A DNA stretch of 64,000 bases from RDXT01 sp033765305 (GTDB lineage: Bacteria > Bacteroidota > Bacteroidia > J057). This document shows positions 59,901 to 64,000 of this stretch, piece by piece. Every line of letters starts with the position of its first letter. The first letter of the stretch is position 1. Below the pieces are notes generated by a model that worked only from the letters and a program-made list of their open reading frames with translations, had not been told where the DNA came from and did no database searches. The DNA is taken from positions 1-64,000 of the forward strand of contig JANRID010000028.1 in the NCBI GenBank assembly GCA_033765305.1, written 5' to 3'. The translations under genes were made by a program, and so were the position numbers.

Positions 59901-60733
59901 GGTTTCACGGGGGTAGGAGCGGGAGGAGGCGCCGGAACTGCCGGCTGTTCGCGAAGGGATCCCGGCTTGCGCCGGCCGCTATGCCGTTTCTCATTGTCGA
60001 GCGAATAGAGCGCAATCAGAAATGCCCCCAGGGCCAGCCCGCCTTTGTTTATGATGTCGGCAAAGTTGTACATCATGATCACCGTGTTCGGATGGATCAC
60101 CGACTCCAGGATATTGCCGGGGACCGTCATATACCCTGCCGGATAGACCGACCAGCCCAGCGGCAGCATGACCGAGAGCACGGTATAGCCTTTGCGGACC
60201 ACCGGATCGATGCTGAAGGTTGTGTAGCGGCGGTACAGGATGGGATACCCGCCGGCCATGATGAATGCCACGATCCCGCCCAGCCCGATGGCGCCCATGA
60301 TGCCGTGAAAGACCGGATACTCCGGATATACCGCTTCGCCTACATACCCGAACACGAGCATGATCAGGCTCGAAATGAAAATCCCGATCAGCATCCAGGG
60401 TTTGGCGCCATAGGGTTTTACCCAGTAATAAAACATCATGGCCATCAGCGGAACCGTCAGAAACCAGTCGAAGAAGCGGAATTCGACCGGAATGGTCTGT
60501 GTGGAGACCCAATGTTCACGCCGGTAAAAGGTGTTGGCTGCGGCCACCAGGGTAACCATCAGGCCCATGATCACCGGTGTGCGCCACTTTTCCGCGACGC
60601 GCTGCAGCTGAAACAGAATAAACAGGCCGATGACCGTCAGGGCCATCGCAGAGATGAAAAAGGTAAACGCCACATAATCCCCCTTTTGCAGGGCAGGCGG
60701 GGGATTCAGGGCGAGATCTTGCATTGTTTCCAT
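59897..60733 (-). CDS. Microbial (type 1) rhodopsin with DTM motif
   Basis: A 278-residue retinal protein of the proteorhodopsin-like group, with seven helices. Retinal binds Lys 230 (helix G, NFADIINKGG), with Asp 226 as second counter-ion. Helix C reads R86-F-F-D89-W-F-L-T93-V-P-L-M97-A-M-M100: counter-ion Asp 89 and Thr 93 are normal, but the proton-donor position (Glu in proteorhodopsin, Asp in bacteriorhodopsin) is Met 100. The His 75 of proteorhodopsin aligns with Asn 67. Met 97 at the colour-tuning site fits green absorption. The C-terminal ~30 residues are Pro-rich and basic. It overlaps the LamG-OmpA gene. No retinal or carotenoid synthesis gene is nearby. Confidence 0.95.
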   Translation of the reverse strand: METMQDLALNPPPALQKGDYVAFTFFISAMALTVIGLFILFQLQRVAEKWRTPVIMGLMVTLVAAANTFYRREHWVSTQTIPVEFRFFDWFLTVPLMAMMFYYWVKPYGAKPWMLIGIFISSLIMLVFGYVGEAVYPEYPVFHGIMGAIGLGGIVAFIMAGGYPILYRRYTTFSIDPVVRKGYTVLSVMLPLGWSVYPAGYMTVPGNILESVIHPNTVIMMYNFADIINKGGLALGAFLIALYSLDNEKRHSGRRKPGSLREQPAVPAPPPAPTPVKP

Positions 60734-61206
60734 ATGCGGTCAGTAAACTGCCAGGGTGTTTGAGTCAAACTGGAAAGATACAGAGAGGTATTGCGACAGG
60801 CCGCTGGACAGGCCAGGAAAGCGGCTATCGTCAGATCCGTCAACAGTGGAGCATCTCCGGCATCCAACGGACAGAGACACACGGGCGTGGCATGGCGCTC
60901 AGGCAAGGAAGGATGGGCTGCTGCGGAGCAGCCTGTCCGGTCAATCGCTCAGATACGGTTCAGATTCGTGGAACGCATTCACATTACAGAAACTACTCCT
61001 AGACAACCTGCGGAGGGGCAAAAGGTTCCCCAACATGCCGCTATATGTGCGCCAGATGCGCCGCGCCGCAGGTATTCCGCCCGATCCGGCACGCCAGCCG
61101 TGAAAATCCTTGCGCAAACGGTCGGCGGCTATTGTACGATTCGCGAAAAGCAGGCTGCTTTGCCTGCAAGGCGGGGCACCGCCAGCCCCGCAGCAACCCG
61201 CATCCG
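60734..61206. other. Intergenic region upstream of rhodopsin gene
   Basis: This 473-base stretch has no convincing gene. On the reverse strand, TATCTTTC near 60771-60778 (complement of GAAAGATA) is a plausible -7 box for the rhodopsin operon, about 40 bases before its ATG. Short inverted repeats GGCTGCT-GCGG-AGCAGCC (60916-60933) and CGGGGC-ACCGCCA-GCCCCG (about 61173-61191) are visible. It may hold the light- or growth-phase control of the rhodopsin operon. Confidence 0.45.
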
Positions 61207-61608
61207 ATGGAGCCGATTCAGTATCTGCGCGATGTGCGCCCCGGCATTGCCGAACTTTCCGCCCTGTTTCAGGCCGCAGGCCTCAGCCGGCCGGTTGCGG
61301 AGCCGGAGCGCATCGCCCGGATGCTGGAGAACGCCAGCCTGATCTTCACCGCACGGGATGGCGGCAGGCTTGCGGGAATCGCCCGCTCGATGAGCGATTT
61401 CGCCTTCTGCACCTACCTCTCCGATCTGGCCGTGCATCCGGACTATCAGCACCGGGGCATCGGGCGGGAGCTGATCCGCCTCACGCGCGAGGCCATCGGG
61501 CCGGAGTCCATGCTGCTGCTCCTCTCCGTGCCGGACGCGATGGCGTATTATCCCAAAGCAGGCTTCGAGCCGGTGCAGAATGGGTTTATCATCAAGCGGG
61601 TACGGTGA
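61207..61608 (+). CDS. GNAT family N-acetyltransferase
   Basis: A 133-residue acetyl-CoA-dependent acyltransferase. The coenzyme A-binding motif A is YLSDLAVHPDYQHRGIGRELI (Q/RxxGxG/A type), preceded by the strand LIFTARDGGRLAGIARSM. The last strand region PDAMAYYPKAGFEPV is typical of small amine or amino-acid acetyltransferases. The start at ATG 61207 gives the standard length; the open frame upstream has no family signal. The substrate is unknown. Confidence 0.92.
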   Translation: MEPIQYLRDVRPGIAELSALFQAAGLSRPVAEPERIARMLENASLIFTARDGGRLAGIARSMSDFAFCTYLSDLAVHPDYQHRGIGRELIRLTREAIGPESMLLLLSVPDAMAYYPKAGFEPVQNGFIIKRVR

Positions 61609-61693
61609 AAAGCTGCCCGCCCGTCATACAGCAGCGCCTTTCAGGCGATGCCGATTCGCCCCATGTATCCCTCCCCTTCTAACCTTGGTTCCC

Positions 61694-62350
61694 ATGCCTG
61701 CTATACGTATCCTGCCCACCTTATGCTCTGTATTGGTATTGTCTGCCTGTTTATCAGACACAGCAAAAACACCGGCAGCTGATCCGCCCGCACAAGCGCT
61801 GCCCCCGGCACCGGATGGGCAGGCTTTTTCTTCAGCGGAATATGATGCGTGGCGGCGGCATCATGGGCTGTCGGAAGCAGATTTCGGTACATTCGAGCCC
61901 GCAGGCGAGGCTAGTCTTCAATGGGGCCCGTGGAACACCGACAGTACAACTGCAGCCCTGCATCGTTCGTTGTTTATCTGGCGGCACGACTCTGCCTATT
62001 GGATCGATCTGCACAGCTACAGCTGCATCCTGGAACGGAAGGCCGGCACCCTGATCTCGCTGGGCTGCGAGCCCGACACCAAAATACAATGGGTACGGCG
62101 CAGCGACAGCGCTGCAGTTGCACTGCTGTACTGCGGCACCGTATGCATGTTTGAAACAGCCTGCTGGACAGACAGCGCAACGGTGGAGCTTCTAGGCGTC
62201 ACGGAAACAGCGGAAGCAACCTACATCCCTACGCGGTGGCGGATCGATCTGCAGCGCGGGCGGACGTGGATTGCGTATGCTGCGAGATCATTCACCACCA
62301 GACCGGACAGCTACTTTGAGCTGCGTTTAATGCAAGCAGGTTCCCAATAA
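61694..62350 (+). CDS. Lipoprotein of unknown function
   Basis: A 218-residue lipoprotein (lipobox VLSAC, Cys about residue 19) followed by a Pro/Ala-rich linker. The folded part contains several Cys (LHSYSCILERK, LGCEPDTK, YCGTVCMFETACW), suggesting disulphides outside the cytoplasm. No family recognised. TAACCTTG (61680-61687) lies 6 bases before the ATG. It is followed after 7 bases by the exonuclease gene on the same strand. Confidence 0.7.
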   Translation: MPAIRILPTLCSVLVLSACLSDTAKTPAADPPAQALPPAPDGQAFSSAEYDAWRRHHGLSEADFGTFEPAGEASLQWGPWNTDSTTAALHRSLFIWRHDSAYWIDLHSYSCILERKAGTLISLGCEPDTKIQWVRRSDSAAVALLYCGTVCMFETACWTDSATVELLGVTETAEATYIPTRWRIDLQRGRTWIAYAARSFTTRPDSYFELRLMQAGSQ

Positions 62351-62357
62351 TTCCCCC

Positions 62358-62885
62358 ATGCCCCTCATCGTCATAGACGTAGAATCCGACGGCCCGGTGC
62401 CGCACCTGTACTCGATGGTGTGCTTCGGCGCAGTGGCCGTGGAGCCGGGCCTGAGCCGGACCTTTTACGGCCAGCTTCGCCCCATTTCCGATGCCTGGAT
62501 CCCCGAGGCCCTGGCTATCAGCGGTTTTACCCGCGAGCAGCACCTGGCTTTCGATCCGCCGGAGCAGGTCATGGCGCAGTTTGCGGCCTGGCTCGCCGGC
62601 CTCTCGCCCCGCAGCCCGGTGTTCCTGAGCGACAACCTGGCCTTCGACTGGCAGTGGATCAACTATTACTTCCACCGCTTCGCGGGCAGCAACCCCTTCG
62701 GCTACTCCGGGCGCCGCATCGGCGACCTGTACTGCGGCATGCAGCGCGATATGGGGCTCAATGCCGAATGGAAGCGCCGCTACCGTAAAACCCGCCATAC
62801 CCACCACCCGGTGGACGACGCCCAAGGCAATGCCGAGGCGATGCTGGCCTTCCGGGAGATGGGGCTGAAGATGAAACTGGACTGA
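62358..62885 (+). CDS. DEDDh 3'-5' exonuclease family protein
   Basis: A 175-residue RNase H-fold exonuclease. The acidic active site is visible: Asp and Glu in VIDVESDGP, Asp in NLAFDWQWI, and the His/Asp pair in HHPVDDAQGNAEAM, which defines the DEDDh class (as in RNase T and DnaQ epsilon). It could trim DNA or RNA; which is unknown. A single-domain protein with no DNA-polymerase partner nearby. Confidence 0.88.
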   Translation: MPLIVIDVESDGPVPHLYSMVCFGAVAVEPGLSRTFYGQLRPISDAWIPEALAISGFTREQHLAFDPPEQVMAQFAAWLAGLSPRSPVFLSDNLAFDWQWINYYFHRFAGSNPFGYSGRRIGDLYCGMQRDMGLNAEWKRRYRKTRHTHHPVDDAQGNAEAMLAFREMGLKMKLD

Positions 62886-63014
62886 CGCATCCCGCCGGCA
62901 GACGCCAGTTTGCCGGGTTCAGCGGCGGTTTTTCCGCCTCCGGCAGGATAGAATTGGCCCGGGCCGCTGCGCAGGAGATCTTTGGAGCATCAAATCCAAA
63001 CATTCACCTTCACT

Positions 63015-63536
63015 ATGCATCCCGTATCCCGCATTTTCATCCTGATCCTCCTTGGGCTCTTTTTCCAAAGCTGCACCCAGGAAACCGTGCTCCCTTCCGG
63101 CTCTTCCGAGCATCTGGCCCTCAGCGACATGCCCGCCCAGGCCCTCACGTACGTCCAGACGACTTTCGCCGGGCTGAACATCGTCAAAATCGAAAAGAAA
63201 TACCATTCCGACGGTTCGTTCCGGGTGTATGAAGTGTACCTCGAAAACGGCACGGAACTGTATTTCGACATCAACTGGAATCCCGTCGCAGACGACAACG
63301 GCTCCAGCGGTTCGAGCGGCTCCAGCGGCACGGACGACAGCGTGAAGATTCCCTTCGGCGATCTGCCGCAGGCCGCGCAGGACTACGTGAACCAGCACTA
63401 CCCCGGCATGGCGATCAAGCAGGTCAAAAAGCGCCTCGACGACAGCGGCGCAGTGCGCCAGTACGAGGTGCGCTTCGAGAGCGGCCTGCGGATCTACTTC
63501 AATGCGCAGGGCCAGTTTACCGGCATCAAAGACTGA
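63015..63536 (+). CDS. PepSY-like (DUF2874) lipoprotein with two repeats
   Basis: A 173-residue lipoprotein (lipobox FFQSC). The mature part has two similar units of about 55 residues: LSDMPAQALTYVQTTFAGL...KYHSDGSFRVYEVYLENGTELYFD and FGDLPQAAQDYVNQHYPGM...RLDDSGAVRQYEVRFESGLRIYF, divided by a Gly/Ser linker (GSSGSSGSSG). This is the PepSY-like/DUF2874 fold, common in Bacteroidota; such proteins are thought to bind or inhibit partners outside the cytoplasm. ATG 63015 starts the signal peptide. Confidence 0.88.
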   Translation: MHPVSRIFILILLGLFFQSCTQETVLPSGSSEHLALSDMPAQALTYVQTTFAGLNIVKIEKKYHSDGSFRVYEVYLENGTELYFDINWNPVADDNGSSGSSGSSGTDDSVKIPFGDLPQAAQDYVNQHYPGMAIKQVKKRLDDSGAVRQYEVRFESGLRIYFNAQGQFTGIKD

Positions 63537-63559
63537 GGATATTCCGTCCTTCCTGCACC

Positions 63560-63590
63560 CCGGCGGCTTCCCCTTGGGAGCCGCCGGTTT
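63560..63590 (+). terminator. Terminator after the PepSY-like gene
   Basis: A 12-bp stem with one bulged T (63560-63572 with 63576-63587) and a three-base loop is followed by TTT. It lies 23 bases past the stop and 14 bases from the stop of the convergent prenyl synthetase gene, so it may serve both. Confidence 0.75.
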
Positions 63591-63604
63591 GGTATTGGGC
63601 AGGC

Positions 63605-64000
63605 TCACTTCGCCCGCTGGATCGCGTAGCGGACCAGCTCCAGCATGGCCTGGCGGGCGGGGGTATCGGGAAAGCGCAGCAGCAATTCCTCTGCTTCGCG
63701 GATGTACTGCTCCATCACGGCCTGGGAATAGCTGATGCCGCCCTGCGATTTGACGTAATCGATCAGCTGGTGCACCCGGCGCGGGTCCGCGTTGTGGCGC
63801 TTGACGGTGTTGATGAGGCTGCGGCGCTCCGACCAGGAAGCTTTATTGAGCACGTGGATCAGGGGCAGGGTCAGCTTGCGCTCTTTGATGTCGATGGCGC
63901 GGGGCTTGCCGATGTCGTCCTCGCCGTAGTCGAGCAAATCATCGCGGATCTGGAAAGCCACGCCGACCTTTTCGCCGAAGGCCTGCATGCGCAGGAGCAG
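63605..64000 (-). CDS. Polyprenyl (trans-isoprenyl) diphosphate synthetase, 5' end outside window
   Basis: The last 131 residues of an isoprenyl diphosphate synthase, open to the window edge. The second Asp-rich motif, AFQIRDDLLDYGEDD, binds magnesium and isopentenyl diphosphate; GKPRAIDIKERKLTLPLI follows as in octaprenyl/nonaprenyl synthases. The enzyme makes the side chain of the respiratory quinone or a similar lipid. The first Asp motif lies outside the window, so chain length is not predictable. The last four residues before the edge (LLLR) continue the frame, so the internal Met at 63988 is not a start. Confidence 0.92.
   Translation of the reverse strand: MLLRMQAFGEKVGVAFQIRDDLLDYGEDDIGKPRAIDIKERKLTLPLIHVLNKASWSERRSLINTVKRHNADPRRVHQLIDYVKSQGGISYSQAVMEQYIREAEELLLRFPDTPARQAMLELVRYAIQRAK

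Noticed and set aside
59897..60733. Sodium- or chloride-pumping rhodopsin
   Set aside because: These have NDQ or NTQ/TSA motifs. The first two positions here are Asp and Thr as in proton pumps.

Overview
This is a GC-rich, gene-dense chromosomal window from a member of the Bacteroidota. Several things point there: promoters of the form TTTG-N19-TAnnTTTG (upstream of the tRNA-Met and of the topoisomerase IV gene), almost no Shine-Dalgarno sequences, a ricT-type PSP1 gene overlapping a GldH-like gliding lipoprotein gene, many short lipoproteins with Cys lipoboxes, a DUF6089-like barrel protein, a TonB-dependent receptor with an N-terminal carboxypeptidase-regulatory-like domain, and LytS/LytTR signalling. 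A Saprospiria-like, probably aquatic and aerobic host fits the high GC, the astacin, the Rpn-type remnant and the rhodopsin, but that finer placement is inference.

Layout, left to right. 1-10 kb: truncated Uma2 nuclease, small secreted and membrane proteins, a Crp/Fnr regulator, an alpha/beta-hydrolase lipoprotein, a PD40 protein, a LytTR two-component pair, an OYE-family flavoenzyme, an acyl-CoA thioesterase and a barrel protein. 10-15 kb: an Hpt protein divergent from a sigma-54 activator that lacks a DNA-binding domain, an SMUBP2-type helicase, tRNA-Met with promoter and terminator, and a broken Rpn-family gene. 15-18 kb: a co-oriented set of three secreted proteins built around an astacin metalloprotease. 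18-33 kb: superoxide dismutase, topoisomerase IV subunit B, a degenerate-GH3/beta-lactamase fusion, a membrane patatin, fumarase, RecX, a calpain-like protease and aconitase. 33-40 kb: an AraC regulator divergent from a ThuA multidomain cupredoxin lipoprotein, a sugar isomerase and a Gfo/Idh/MocA oxidoreductase, a likely carbohydrate oxidation operon. 40-55 kb: RicT, GldH, a DUF255 protein, aldehyde dehydrogenase, an atypical SDR, an isolated nuoJ, accA, citrate synthase and NAD synthetase. 55-64 kb: NrtR, a TonB-dependent receptor, a LamG-OmpA protein coupled to a microbial rhodopsin, a GNAT enzyme, small lipoproteins, an exonuclease and a truncated polyprenyl synthetase.

Functional links: three TCA-cycle enzymes (fumarase, aconitase, citrate synthase), a NuoJ subunit and NAD synthesis sit within about 30 kb but in separate transcription units. 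The nadE/nrtR pair shares a 128-bp divergent region with a 19-bp palindrome and looks like an autoregulated NAD homeostasis module. The rhodopsin reads D-T-M where proton pumps usually read D-T-E or D-T-D, and its stop overlaps the start of an OmpA-type outer-membrane protein gene. That pair is the most unusual item in the window. No CRISPR array, rRNA, intact insertion sequence, prophage or replication origin was seen.
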